64,000 nt of DNA from Longimycelium tulufanense (GCF_014645795.1 NZ_BMMK01000013.1:1-64000), one strand, 5' to 3'; counted from the stretch's first letter, positions 17,017-26,068 are shown. Numbers and translations: made by a program. Notes: generated by a model not told the origin, from the letters alone.

Positions 17017-18396
17017 ATGAATGTCATCGGTTCCCAGGCGTCTTCCGTTACACCAGACCCGAAGGTCTGGGAGCAGCGGGAGATGCGGGACGCCTTGGCG
17101 CAACGCGACGTCAGCACGGTGTACCGGCTGTTGCGCCGCGTCGGCGTGTCCCAGCGGCAGATCGCCGCGCTGACGGGCCAGTCGCAGTCCGAGGTCTCGG
17201 AGATCCTCAAGGGCCGTCAGGTCATGGCCTACGACGTGCTCGCCCGGATCGCCGACGGGCTGTGCATCCCGAGGGGGTACATGGGCCTCGCCTACGACGA
17301 GGCCACACGGGTGAGGGTCGCCGAACGGATCGGCGACTCCCAGGCCGAGGAGGAAGAGTCGGTGAAGCGTCGGAGGTTCCTCGCGCACGCGGCATCCGTA
17401 ACGATGGGGGCGGCTGTGCTGGGCGCGGACAGCGGGTCGTGGGTGCCCAGCCCGGCCCACACTCCGGCACCCGCGCGTATCGGCTTCACGGATGTCCGAC
17501 AGGTGGAGGCCGCCACCCGGGCGCTGCGTGCGCTCGACTACCAGTACGGCGGCGGGTTCTGCCGGGACGCCGTGGTGGCCCAGCTGTCCTGGGCGCAGCA
17601 GCTGCTGCACGCCAGCGCCCAGGGCAAGGTCAAGGATCGCCTGTTCGTGGCATTGGCCGATATGCACGGGCTCGCCGGGTGGACGGCGTTCGACACCGGT
17701 CTGCTGGACTCCGCGCGCGACCATTACGGGCGGGCGCTGGAGTTCGCGAAGCAGGGTGGTGACAACACGCTGGTGGCCAACCTGCTGTACCGGATGGGCC
17801 GGGTGTACCTGCACTACAAGTCCCCGGACGACGCGTTGAAGATGTTCCAGCTCGGCCAGATCGCGGCGCAGGAGACCGCGTCGGACCGCACGATTTCCCT
17901 GCTGTGCATGAACGAGGCCTGGGCCTATGCCCTGATGGGGCGCGAGGAGCAGGCGATGAAGCTGGTGGGGATGGCGCGGGACCGGTTCGACAAGGCTCAG
18001 GACGAGCCGGTCCCCATCTGGCTGAAGTTCTTCGACCAGAACGATTTTCACGCGATGGTGGGAACCGTGCACACGGTTCTCGCGCACCGGGTGGACGCCA
18101 GGAAGTACACCAAGATCGCCATTCCGGAGCTGACCAGCGCGATCGGCGGCTACGGGCACGACATGGCGCGCAGCCGGGCGTTCAACCTGACCTCGCTGTC
18201 GCTCAACCACGTGTTGCAGGGCGACGCCGACAAGGCGTTGGAGGTCGGGCAGAAGGCGTTGGAGTCCAGCGACGGGGTGAAGTCGGCGCGCATCGCCGAC
18301 CGGATGAAACCGCTGTACCAGGAGGCGGTGGTGCGGTCGGCCAACCCGAATGCGCGTGAGCTCGCCGAACGGATCGCCCGGTTCCGGGCGGCGTAA
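17017..18396 (+). CDS. HTH-TPR regulator (NsdA-like)
   Basis: A 459-residue protein. Residues about 30-85 form an XRE-type HTH (VSQRQIAALTGQSQSEVSEI). At about 113-135 there is a KRRRFLAHAASV segment with a hydrophobic run, then repeated helical TPR-like units (ARDHYGRALEFAKQGG and similar) to the end. NsdA-type proteins in Streptomyces repress sporulation and antibiotic production, and the layout here matches. ATG 17017 has GGGAGGAG at ideal spacing. The APH-fold gene follows 13 nt later, a conserved-looking pairing. DNA target unknown. Confidence 0.82.
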   Translation: MNVIGSQASSVTPDPKVWEQREMRDALAQRDVSTVYRLLRRVGVSQRQIAALTGQSQSEVSEILKGRQVMAYDVLARIADGLCIPRGYMGLAYDEATRVRVAERIGDSQAEEEESVKRRRFLAHAASVTMGAAVLGADSGSWVPSPAHTPAPARIGFTDVRQVEAATRALRALDYQYGGGFCRDAVVAQLSWAQQLLHASAQGKVKDRLFVALADMHGLAGWTAFDTGLLDSARDHYGRALEFAKQGGDNTLVANLLYRMGRVYLHYKSPDDALKMFQLGQIAAQETASDRTISLLCMNEAWAYALMGREEQAMKLVGMARDRFDKAQDEPVPIWLKFFDQNDFHAMVGTVHTVLAHRVDARKYTKIAIPELTSAIGGYGHDMARSRAFNLTSLSLNHVLQGDADKALEVGQKALESSDGVKSARIADRMKPLYQEAVVRSANPNARELAERIARFRAA

Positions 18397-18409
18397 GCCG
18401 ATTCGCTCG

Positions 18410-19384
18410 ATGAACGAGGGTGCCTGGGCACGACGGCACCTCGGCAGCGAGCGCCGGACCGGGCGGGGCTGCGGCGGGCCGCCGGTCCGACATCCGGGAA
18501 GCGGCCGGTTCAGCCGGGCCGAGCTGACCGCCGTACTCGCGGAGATCTGTTCGGTCGTGGGGCTGGACCCGGCCGGGGCAAACCTTCTGCAGGTCACGAA
18601 CAACGCGGTGTTCACGCTGCGGCGCGATCCCGTGGTGGTGCGGATCGTGGCGTCCCGATCGATGCGGTTCCGCGCGGTCAAGGTGGTGCGGGTGGCCGAA
18701 TGGCTGGCCGAGCACGACGTTCCGGCCGTACGCCTGTTGCCCGGGTTGCCGCAGCCGGTGCGGGTCGGCCCGCACGTGGCCACGTTGTGGCAGGCCGCGC
18801 CGCCAGGTGGACGCCCTCCCACGGGTGCCGACCTGGCGGCGCTGCTCAAACGGTTGCACGCGCTGCCGCCGCCGTCGTTCCCGCTGCCCGCCTGGACTCC
18901 GCTGGACGACGTGCGGCGGCGGGTGGCTGACGCCGAGGAGTTGTCCCGCGACGACCGTGCGTTCCTGGAACGGCGGTGCGCCGAGGTGGAGGAGGAGCTG
19001 GCCGAGCTGGAGTGCGCACTGCCGCCGGGTGCGGTGCACGGCGACGCCCATCTGGGCAATCTGGTTCCCACTCCGGACGGGCCGTTGTTGTGCGACTTCG
19101 ACTCCACCTGTGTGGGTCCGCGGGAGTGGGACCTGACGCCGGTTGCCGTGGGGCAGCTGCGGTTCCGTCGCACGCCGGCCCACCGGGAACTGGCGACCGG
19201 GTACGGCTTCGACATCACTCGCTGGAGTGGTTTTTCGGTGTTCCGGGCCGTGCGCGAGCTGAAGCTGGTGACGAGTGTGTTGCCGGTGTCGCGGAGCAAC
19301 CCGGAGGTTCGTGCCGAGCTGCAGTTACGCCTCCGGTCGTTCCGCTCCGGGGACACTTCCGTGCGGTGGACCCCGTACCGATGA
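18410..19384 (+). CDS. APH/choline-kinase-fold phosphotransferase
   Basis: The 324-residue protein has kinase-like elements of the aminoglycoside phosphotransferase family: the catalytic loop VHGDAHLGNLV and the metal-binding LLCDFDST. The N-terminal 30 residues are basic and poorly conserved-looking. Start ATG 18410 is a guess; an in-frame start at 18350 would overlap the regulator. It is probably not an antibiotic-resistance enzyme; in this setting a regulatory or metabolic phosphotransferase is more likely. Confidence 0.8.
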   Translation: MNEGAWARRHLGSERRTGRGCGGPPVRHPGSGRFSRAELTAVLAEICSVVGLDPAGANLLQVTNNAVFTLRRDPVVVRIVASRSMRFRAVKVVRVAEWLAEHDVPAVRLLPGLPQPVRVGPHVATLWQAAPPGGRPPTGADLAALLKRLHALPPPSFPLPAWTPLDDVRRRVADAEELSRDDRAFLERRCAEVEEELAELECALPPGAVHGDAHLGNLVPTPDGPLLCDFDSTCVGPREWDLTPVAVGQLRFRRTPAHRELATGYGFDITRWSGFSVFRAVRELKLVTSVLPVSRSNPEVRAELQLRLRSFRSGDTSVRWTPYR

Positions 19385-19580
19385 CACCGGGCGGTGGTTG
19401 CTCCGCGGGGCGGAACTCGTCCGGAGGCGCGCCGTATCCCCGGTCCGGCCGAACTCGTTTGACGCGCTGGGTAACGCGGACCGGCCGGGGAACGACGTCA
19501 GCAACGACGACACCGGCGCGAACCGGGTTCGGGGCACGGCCCGCGCGCCGGCAGGGGTGCACTTTCGAGGTGGGCGGTAC

Positions 19581-19895
19581 GTGTTCGGAACCGGCAGACG
19601 ACGCAGGACGCCGTGGCGCGCGCGACGTGCGTTGCGCGCCGCCCAGTTATTGGACCGGGTGGTGGACAGCCAGCTTCCGGTGGTTGCCGCCCTGCCCGAG
19701 ACGACCCGGTGGCACTCGGCCGACTACCTGGCCGAGCTGGTGATGTTGGCGCAGGCGTACCGGCATTACGCGGCCGGGTGGATCGACCGCAGGACGCTCG
19801 ACGAGCGGGCGCGGGCCACGGTTGCCCGGCTCGACCAGCTCCGCCGGTCCCGGCCGGCCGCATCGCCACCGGAGCAGCTCACCGAGCAGGACTGA
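19581..19895 (+). CDS. Small helical uncharacterised protein
   Basis: GTG 19581 follows GAGGTGGG and gives 104 residues. The first 20 are strongly basic; the rest (LLDRVVDSQLPVVAALP, HSADYLAELVMLAQAYRHYA, RATVARLDQLRR) is predicted helical. No known motif. It lies 196 nt after the APH gene on the same strand and ends before a hairpin terminator. Confidence 0.55.
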   Translation: MFGTGRRRRTPWRARRALRAAQLLDRVVDSQLPVVAALPETTRWHSADYLAELVMLAQAYRHYAAGWIDRRTLDERARATVARLDQLRRSRPAASPPEQLTEQD

Positions 19896-19968
19896 CCGCC
19901 GGCCGCCCCATCCCGTCCGAGTGTGGCGTGTCGCGGGGTTGGCGGCGTTCCTCGCGAGCAGGCAGGTG

Positions 19969-20006
19969 CCACGGTCCCGGGTTCGCTGTTGCACCCGGGA
20001 CCGTGG
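19969..20006. terminator. Terminator hairpin between convergent operons
   Basis: CCACGGTCCCGGGT and ACCCGGGACCGTGG form a perfect 14-bp stem around a 10-nt loop between the plus-strand HTH-TPR locus and the minus-strand copper operon (ends 20123). No U-tract, so partly inferred from position. Confidence 0.6.
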
Positions 20007-20122
20007 CCGGCCCTCACCTGCCGATCCCGTTGGCGAGACCTCGATCGCGGCTGCGGAGCAGGTACCTCGCGGGCGGTGGCCCAGCGCCACCCGGCCGCCA
20101 CCCCAAGTTCGCCAACGGGGTC

Positions 20123-20665
20123 TCACCTGCCGCCGCGACCCAACCGGAGTGCGGCGAACACACCGGCGCCCAGCAACACCACGGCGCCCACGATCCATGG
20201 CCACACCGGCATCCCGCCGGAGTCACCCTGGTCGGCGGCCGTGGTCGCCGGTTGGGAGGTCGCGCTGGGCTCCACCGGCGTGCCGGTACCCGCATTGCTC
20301 ACCGTGAACTTCACCGCGCCCGGCGTCGGGTGGCCGTCGGCGGAGAGGATCCGGTAGCCGAGGGTGTACTGCCCGGCGGGGCCGAGGGCACCGACGTTCG
20401 CGGTGACCGTGGTGCCCTCGACCTTGACGTCACTCGTCGGGTAGTGCTTCCCGTCCGGTCCGGTGATCGTGACCGTGTTGAACGAGGTGTTTCCGCCCTC
20501 CAACACGTCCTGGTCGAACACGAGCGAGACCTTGCTCGGCCCGCCCCGCAGCGTGCTCCCGTCCGCGGGGTCGCTGCTGACCAGCGCGTTGTGCGCGAGC
20601 GCCGGGCCGGCGCCGAGGATCAGCGCCAGCCCGGCGAGCGCCAGGGCCGTCAGGCTCCTGCGCAT
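20123..20665 (-). CDS. copC: CopC-domain copper-binding protein
   Basis: The 180-residue secreted protein has a signal peptide cleaved before HNALVSSDPADG, leaving the N-terminal His that binds Cu(II) in the CopC family. The beta-sandwich carries YRILSADGHPTPGAVKFTV with the second conserved His. The C-terminus has one membrane anchor (WPWIVGAVVLLGAGVFAAL). Its ATG directly follows the stop of the YcnI gene, so the two are cotranslated. Together they probably bind or deliver periplasm-side copper. Confidence 0.92.
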   Translation of the reverse strand: MRRSLTALALAGLALILGAGPALAHNALVSSDPADGSTLRGGPSKVSLVFDQDVLEGGNTSFNTVTITGPDGKHYPTSDVKVEGTTVTANVGALGPAGQYTLGYRILSADGHPTPGAVKFTVSNAGTGTPVEPSATSQPATTAADQGDSGGMPVWPWIVGAVVLLGAGVFAALRLGRGGR

Positions 20666-21379
20666 CTACGCCTTCCTCCTGGCCCGCAGGGTCGCGCCGA
20701 CGCCCAGGCCGAGGCCCAGCGCGCCGACGACCAGCCCGGCACCGCCGAGCAGGCGGGCCGTGTTGTCGGTGGAATCCATGGCGGCGGCGTCACTACCGGC
20801 GGCCGCGGTGGACCCGCCACCGTGGCCGTCCTTCTTGGCGACCAGCTTCAGCGCCGGCGCCGGGTGCTCGGGCTCGTCGGCGCCCTCGGCCGGCGGCGGT
20901 GCGTCCCACTTCACGACCTCGCCGCTGTCGTAGGTCTGGGCCGTGGGCATCACGAACTGGTCGGTGTCCTCGGGCAGCTTGCCGAGGGACACCTCGAACT
21001 CCTGGAACTCACCGGGGTTGATCCGGTGGCCCGGCTCCGCGGTCCAGGTGATCGCGGAGACGACCTCCTCGATCTTCTTGCCGTGCGACTCCAGCGGCTT
21101 GTCGAGTTTGGTCTTGGTGACCTCGGCCTTCCACCCGGGTACCGGCTTGGTGCTGACCGAGCGCAGCGGCTTGTCCTTGGGCAGGTCGACCTCGACCTTG
21201 ACCGTCCCCGCGTTCGGCCGTTCGTTGGGCACCTTGAAGGCCACCTTGGCGAAGCCGCCCTTGGCCGCCTCACCGGGCTGTGCGGTCACGTGGGCCGATG
21301 CGGTGCCGACCACGGTGAGCAGGGCGGTCAGGCCGGTCGCGGTGAGGACGGCCGCGCGCGCCAGCGAGGTTCTCGACAT
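20666..21379 (-). CDS. ycnI: YcnI/DUF1775 copper-binding protein
   Basis: 237 residues with a signal peptide ending ASA before HVTAQPGEAAKGG; the mature N-terminal His is the known copper ligand of YcnI. The DUF1775 core has FKVPNERPNAGTVKVEV and VVSAITWTAEPG, and a C-terminal helix anchors it. ATG 21379 is preceded by GGAGATCAGG; a TTG five codons earlier overlaps that site and is unlikely. Confidence 0.92.
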   Translation of the reverse strand: MSRTSLARAAVLTATGLTALLTVVGTASAHVTAQPGEAAKGGFAKVAFKVPNERPNAGTVKVEVDLPKDKPLRSVSTKPVPGWKAEVTKTKLDKPLESHGKKIEEVVSAITWTAEPGHRINPGEFQEFEVSLGKLPEDTDQFVMPTAQTYDSGEVVKWDAPPPAEGADEPEHPAPALKLVAKKDGHGGGSTAAAGSDAAAMDSTDNTARLLGGAGLVVGALGLGLGVGATLRARRKA

Positions 21380-21448
21380 GTTCCTGATCTCCAAACACGA
21401 GGGGGTGCGGCCACCCGAAACGTGGCCGTCATGGGGGAGTACGAGGGA

Positions 21449-21985
21449 TCAGGAGGAAGTGGGTGGGCCGCGTCGGCCACACACCCGGCGCAGTAGGACG
21501 CCGAGGAAGGTCCTCGCCGGCCGGCCGGGGATGGAGCACCAGCGCGGGGGTGCGGTGGCCGGCGGTGGCGTACGCCACACCGGAAGCAGTCGTGACAGCG
21601 CCGCGACCACCGCGAAGATCGCCGATTCCGCGCCGGTCAGCAGAACGGCGGTGATCAGTGCGGCCACCGCGTGGCCGGCGGCCATCTGCAGTGAGTCGAA
21701 CCGGGGCGCGGTGTGGTGCACGTGTCCGGAGAACACCTGCAGCAGGGTGTGCAGCACGACCTGCGACCCACCGAGGGTGAGCAAGATGACGCCGAACCCG
21801 CGCCTGCGGTCGGCCAACGCGATGCTGATGCCGGCGAGCGCCACGGTGAGGACCGCCGTGAGCTCGGCGTCGGGCAGGCCGCCGCCGGCTGCCGCGTGTC
21901 CGGTCCCGGCGAGGATTGCGGAGGTGAACGCGAGTGTCGCGCCCCGCAGGACGCGCGGGGTGCCACGCGTCGGGGCCTGCGTCAC
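21449..21985 (-). CDS. Four-helix membrane protein of the copper operon
   Basis: About 178 residues with four hydrophobic helices. The third is preceded by SGHVHHTAPR and contains MAAGHAVAALITAVLL, so several His residues lie at or in the membrane. The tail after residue 140 is Pro/Arg-rich. Similar small proteins sit next to YcnI genes in actinomycetes, which suggests copper handling, but no function is known to me. Start uncertain: a TTG at 22018 is in frame; I use the third of three consecutive GTGs. Confidence 0.65.
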   Translation of the reverse strand: MTQAPTRGTPRVLRGATLAFTSAILAGTGHAAAGGGLPDAELTAVLTVALAGISIALADRRRGFGVILLTLGGSQVVLHTLLQVFSGHVHHTAPRFDSLQMAAGHAVAALITAVLLTGAESAIFAVVAALSRLLPVWRTPPPATAPPRWCSIPGRPARTFLGVLLRRVCGRRGPPTSS

Positions 21986-22280
21986 CACCACGAGTCGGGA
22001 GCGTAGATGCCAACTCAACCATTTGGGTGGGTGCGGCGGATAGCTCCCCCTAGCGGAGGCGTTGGTCTGCTGTTTGTGTGACGATTATCCCGTCAAACGG
22101 TCTCTCTTCGGCCACGGGTCGTGGTTCGAGGTTGACCCTGTTCGCCCGAATGGGTCACGGTTGGAGGGTTGTCGGCGGTCGGGGCCCGCGGCAGCGGGAC
22201 GTCGACGAACGTGTTCCGCGCGGTGGCTCGCGCCGTTTGGGGCCCGCCATCTTGCTCGGCCGCCGGGAACCATAGGTGTT

Positions 22281-22317
22281 CCCTTTCGGAAAGGAGGCGG
22301 CGCCTGGCACGGGCGCC
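22281..22317 (+). promoter_or_regulatory. Structured leader with a sequestered ribosome-binding site
   Basis: A strong Shine-Dalgarno AAAGGAGG (22290-22297) is half buried in a hairpin CCTTT-CGG-AAAGG (22282-22294). Between it and the GTG at 22327 lies a second hairpin with GGCGCC arms (22299-22304 and 22312-22317). When the second hairpin forms, the Shine-Dalgarno to start distance shrinks from 29 to about 10 nt. This suggests structure-dependent translation. Confidence 0.45.
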
Positions 22318-22326
22318 GGTAGTCGT

Positions 22327-24186
22327 GTGACGGAGTCCCCACACACAAAACCGACGAACCACCACGGCGACAACCAGGAGACCGCACCACCCACCGAGCT
22401 CCCCGGGGAACCGCAGGAACCCGAACCCACCCCCGGAGCCCGCACCGCCGAGCAACCGGGCAGGACCGACTGGGTCGTTTTCGGGGTCACCGGCCTGATC
22501 GTGCTCGCCTTCATCGTCTGGGGCGTGCTCGGCACCGAGTCGCTGGCCGGGGTGTCCAAGACCGCGCTCGACTGGATCATCACCAACGCCGGCTGGGCTT
22601 TCGTGCTCGCCGCCACCGGCTTCGTGATCTTCGCGTTCTGGCTGGCGTTCAGCCGTTACGGCCGGATCCCGCTGGGCCAGGACGACGAGCAGCCGGAGTT
22701 CCGCACCATCTCGTGGATCGCGATGATGTTCGCGGCCGGGATGGGCATCGGGCTGATGTTCTACGGCGTGAGCGAACCGCTGTCGCACTACATGTCGCCG
22801 CCGCCGGGCACGGTGGATGCCCAGTCGCCGGCGGCGGTGCAGACGGCGATGTCCACCACGCTGTTCCACTGGACCCTGCACCCGTGGTCGATCTACGCGG
22901 TGGTCGGCCTGGCGATCGCCTACGGCACCTTCCGCCGGGGCCGCAGCCAGCTCATCTCCTCGGCGTTCGCGCCGCTGTTCGGCACCCGCCGTTCCGAGGG
23001 TCCGGCCGGTAAGGCCATCGACGTGATGGCGATCTTCGCCACCGTGTTCGGCTCGGCCACCTCGCTCGGCCTGGGCGCGTTGCAGATCGGTAGCGGGCTG
23101 AAGTCGGCCGGCTGGATCACCAGCGACGTGGGTACCGGGCTGCTGGTCGTCATTATCGCGGTGCTCACCATGGCCTTCGTCGCGTCGGCGGTGTCCGGCG
23201 TCGCCAAGGGCATCCAGTGGCTGTCGAACATCAACATGGTGCTGGCGATCATGCTGGCGCTGTTCGTGTTCGTGGTCGGCCCCACGGTGTTGATCCTCAA
23301 CATGGTCCCGACCGCGATCGGTGACTACTTCCGCGACCTGGCGGGGATGGCCGCCCGTACCGCGGCGACCGGCGGCGACGCCACCGCGAAGTGGCTGGCC
23401 GGCTGGACCGTCTTCTACTGGGCGTGGTGGATCTCCTGGACGCCGTTCGTGGGCATGTTCATCGCCCGCATCAGCCGCGGCCGCACCATCCGGCAGTTCG
23501 TGGTGGGCGTGATCATGGTGCCCAGCGTGGTGAGCCTGATCTGGTTCTCCGTGCTCGGGGGTACCGCGATCGACCTGCAGCGCAGCGGCCTGGACGTGGC
23601 CGGGGAAGGCAGCCCGGAGGCCAGGTTGTTCTCCGTGCTGGACCACTTCCCGTGGGCCACCGTCAGCGGCCTGCTCGTCATGCTCCTGGTGGGGATCTTC
23701 TTCGTCACCGGGGCCGACTCCGCGTCCGTGGTCATGGGCATGTTGTCGCAGCGCGGCTCCATCGCGCCGAGCCGGTCCGTGGTGATCTTCTGGGGCGTTC
23801 TCACGGGTGCCGTCGCCGCCGTGATGCTCACCCTCGGCGGTGAGGACGCGCTGTCCGGTATCCAACGAATAACGATCATCGCGGCCGCGCCGTTCGCGGT
23901 GGTGATGGTGTTGCTCTGCGTGTCGCTGGCCAGGGATCTCCGTAGCGACCCGATGGTGGTGCGCCGCGAGCAGGTCGCGGCCGTGGTCGAACACGTGGCC
24001 ACCGAGGTGGAGAAGGCCGGCGGCAAGCACGAGCGGGTGGCCGGCCACCTGGCGTCCTACCTCGTCCGCCTGGTCGAGGAACTGGACAAGGCGTCGGCGG
24101 CACGGGCCGGGGTGGCGCCCAGGCCCGGTGCCAAGAAGCGGATCCAGAACGCGAAGAAGGCCCAGAGGCAGGGCGCGAAGGAATGA
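22327..24186 (+). CDS. BCCT-family betaine/choline/carnitine transporter
   Basis: A sodium- or proton-coupled carrier of trimethylammonium osmolytes in the plasma membrane. It has 12 predicted helices. The family signature is around MMFAAGMGIGLMFYGVSEPL and the substrate-box segment FYWAWWISWTPFVGMFIARI. The C-terminal cytosolic tail (about 100 residues) is charged and helical, as in osmosensing members such as BetP. GTG 22327 starts VTESPHTK; a GTG at 22276 lies upstream of the Shine-Dalgarno site and is rejected. Its stop overlaps the next ATG. Confidence 0.93.
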   Translation: MTESPHTKPTNHHGDNQETAPPTELPGEPQEPEPTPGARTAEQPGRTDWVVFGVTGLIVLAFIVWGVLGTESLAGVSKTALDWIITNAGWAFVLAATGFVIFAFWLAFSRYGRIPLGQDDEQPEFRTISWIAMMFAAGMGIGLMFYGVSEPLSHYMSPPPGTVDAQSPAAVQTAMSTTLFHWTLHPWSIYAVVGLAIAYGTFRRGRSQLISSAFAPLFGTRRSEGPAGKAIDVMAIFATVFGSATSLGLGALQIGSGLKSAGWITSDVGTGLLVVIIAVLTMAFVASAVSGVAKGIQWLSNINMVLAIMLALFVFVVGPTVLILNMVPTAIGDYFRDLAGMAARTAATGGDATAKWLAGWTVFYWAWWISWTPFVGMFIARISRGRTIRQFVVGVIMVPSVVSLIWFSVLGGTAIDLQRSGLDVAGEGSPEARLFSVLDHFPWATVSGLLVMLLVGIFFVTGADSASVVMGMLSQRGSIAPSRSVVIFWGVLTGAVAAVMLTLGGEDALSGIQRITIIAAAPFAVVMVLLCVSLARDLRSDPMVVRREQVAAVVEHVATEVEKAGGKHERVAGHLASYLVRLVEELDKASAARAGVAPRPGAKKRIQNAKKAQRQGAKE

Positions 24187-24827
24187 GCTTCTGGGAGTAC
24201 GTGGGATCGCGCTGGGAGCAGCTGCTGGTCGACTCCTACCTGCACACCAGTGCGGTCGTGCAGACCACGCTGGTCGCCACGGTGATCGGGGTGCTGGTCG
24301 GGGTCGCGGTCTACCGCAGCCCGATCGGCTCGACGGTGGCCACGGCGCTCACCAGCGCGATCCTCACCATTCCCTCCTTCGCCCTGCTGGGCCTGCTCAT
24401 CCCGGTGCTCGGCCTGGGGGTCCGCCCCACCGTCACCGCGCTGGTGCTCTACGCACTGCTTCCCATCGTGCGCAACACCATCGTCGGACTGTCCACCGTG
24501 GATCCGTCGGTGCGGGACGCGGCCCGCGGCATCGGGATGAGCAGGCTCGGCGTGCTGACCAGGGTCGAGTTGCGCCTGGCCTGGCCGGCGGTCCTCGCCG
24601 GGATGCGCGTCAGCACCCAGATGCTGATGGGCATCGCGGCCATCGCCGCCTATGCCAAGGGACCCGGGCTCGGCAACCTCATCTTCTCCGGGCTGCAGCG
24701 GGTCGGCGGCGCCAACGCCATCAACGCGGCGGTCGCCGGCACGCTCGGGGTTGTCCTGCTCGCCCTGCTCCTCGACGCGGCCTATGTGCTCCTCGGCCGC
24801 CTCACCATGCCCAGGGGGATCCGTTGA
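24183..24827 (+). CDS. Osmoprotectant ABC transporter permease (OpuCB/ProW-like)
   Basis: 214 residues with five to six helices and the permease loop TVDPSVRDAARGIGMSRLGVL, the EAA-like motif that contacts the ATPase. It is one of two permeases in the operon and would heterodimerise with the 26065 product. ATGA overlap with the BCCT gene and TTGA overlap with the ATPase gene show translational coupling. Confidence 0.9.
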   Translation: MSFWEYVGSRWEQLLVDSYLHTSAVVQTTLVATVIGVLVGVAVYRSPIGSTVATALTSAILTIPSFALLGLLIPVLGLGVRPTVTALVLYALLPIVRNTIVGLSTVDPSVRDAARGIGMSRLGVLTRVELRLAWPAVLAGMRVSTQMLMGIAAIAAYAKGPGLGNLIFSGLQRVGGANAINAAVAGTLGVVLLALLLDAAYVLLGRLTMPRGIR

Positions 24828-26068
24828 GCCAGAACGAGGTCCACAGTGGAACCGGGGTCGGGCGGCGGGAGGGTCGGCCCGACGATCGCGACGTCGCGTC
24901 GGGCGGCAGCGCCGTCAGCGGCGTCGAGATCCGCCTGGAGGAGGTCAGCAAGCGCTACCCCGGCCAGGCGCTGCCGGCGGTCGAGTCGGTGACGATGACC
25001 ATCCCGGCCGGCAACACGGTCGCCCTGGTCGGTCCGTCGGGCTGCGGCAAGACCACCACCATGAAGATGATCAACCGGCTGATCGAGCCCAGCTCCGGCC
25101 GGATCACCATCGGTGGCGAGGACGCCCACAGCCTGCACCCGGACCAGCTACGGCGCCGGATCGGCTACGCGATCCAGCAGGTCGGGTTGTTCCCGCACAT
25201 GACCGTCGGCGAGAACGTCGGCGTGGTGCCGGGCCTGATCGGCTGGAGGTCGGGCCGCGTCGCCGACCGGGTGGACGAGATGCTCGACCTGGTCGGGTTG
25301 GATCCGGCGGAGTACCGCGACCGCTTCCCGCGGCAGCTCTCCGGCGGGCAGCAGCAGCGGGTCGGCGTGGCCAGGGCGCTGGCCGCCGACCCACCGGTGC
25401 TGCTCATGGACGAGCCGTTCGGCGCGGTCGACCCGATCACCCGGGGCAACCTGCAGGACGAGCTGCTGCGGCTGCAGGCCGAGCTGGGCAAGACGATCGT
25501 GTTCGTCACGCACGACTTCGACGAGGCGGTCAAGCTCGGCGACCGGATCGCCGTGCTCGGTCCCCGCTCCACGATCCTGCAGTACGACACGCCGGAGGCG
25601 ATCCTCGCCAACCCTGCCGATGACACCGTTGCCGGCTTCGTCGGTGCCGGCGCGAAGCTGAAGCAGCTCGCGTTGCTGCGGGTGCGTGACGTGGAGCTCG
25701 GTGAGGTCCCCACCGCGCGCGTCGACGAGGCGCCGGAGGACTTCCGACGCCGACTCACCGACGGGCGCAGCCAGTTCGGCCTGGTGCTGGACGCCAGGAG
25801 GCGCCCTGTGCGGCTGGTCTCGGCCGTGGAGCTGCGCGGCGTGACCTCGCTGCGCAATGCTGGCCGCCCCGTGGTGGACACCGTGTCGCCGGCCTCCACA
25901 CTGCACGACGCGCTGGAAGCGATCCTCACCGACGACGAGGGCGTTGCGGTGGTGGCCAAGAGCCGCGGTGAGTACGCGGGTGTGGTCGGCATCGACACGG
26001 TGATGGCCACGATCCGCGCACTGCGTGCGGAACACGAGGGCAGCGCCGACGAGGAGACACCCTCGTGA
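24824..26068 (+). CDS. Osmoprotectant ABC transporter ATPase with CBS domains (OpuCA/ProV-like)
   Basis: 414 residues. Walker A is GPSGCGKTT, the Q-loop is in QQVGLFPHM, the signature is LSGGQQQR, and Walker B is VLLMDEPFGAVDP. The C-terminal third forms two CBS-like repeats ending GVVGIDTVMATI, which in OpuA-type systems sense ionic strength or c-di-AMP. The first 35 residues are a hydrophilic extension. TTG 24824 overlaps the preceding stop by 4 nt and is the natural coupled start. Confidence 0.9.
   Translation: MSQNEVHSGTGVGRREGRPDDRDVASGGSAVSGVEIRLEEVSKRYPGQALPAVESVTMTIPAGNTVALVGPSGCGKTTTMKMINRLIEPSSGRITIGGEDAHSLHPDQLRRRIGYAIQQVGLFPHMTVGENVGVVPGLIGWRSGRVADRVDEMLDLVGLDPAEYRDRFPRQLSGGQQQRVGVARALAADPPVLLMDEPFGAVDPITRGNLQDELLRLQAELGKTIVFVTHDFDEAVKLGDRIAVLGPRSTILQYDTPEAILANPADDTVAGFVGAGAKLKQLALLRVRDVELGEVPTARVDEAPEDFRRRLTDGRSQFGLVLDARRRPVRLVSAVELRGVTSLRNAGRPVVDTVSPASTLHDALEAILTDDEGVAVVAKSRGEYAGVVGIDTVMATIRALRAEHEGSADEETPS

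Noticed and set aside
18410-19384. Aminoglycoside resistance gene
   Set aside because: Only the general APH kinase-fold motifs are present, and the gene is paired with an NsdA-like regulator, which favours an intrinsic role.
21380-21394. TTG start for the YcnI gene
   Set aside because: The TTG overlaps the GGAG site that serves the ATG at 21379, which also gives a normal signal peptide.
22019-22280. A c-di-AMP (ydaO-type) riboswitch before the osmolyte operon
   Set aside because: I looked for the conserved ydaO core segments and did not find them; only the two small hairpins near the start are visible.
22093-24048. A 651-codon open frame antisense to the BCCT gene, and a 575-codon frame antisense to the ABC genes (25165-26892)
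   Set aside because: Both are His/Gly/Arg-rich low-complexity translations forced by GC-rich third positions of real genes on the other strand; no domain and no ribosome site.
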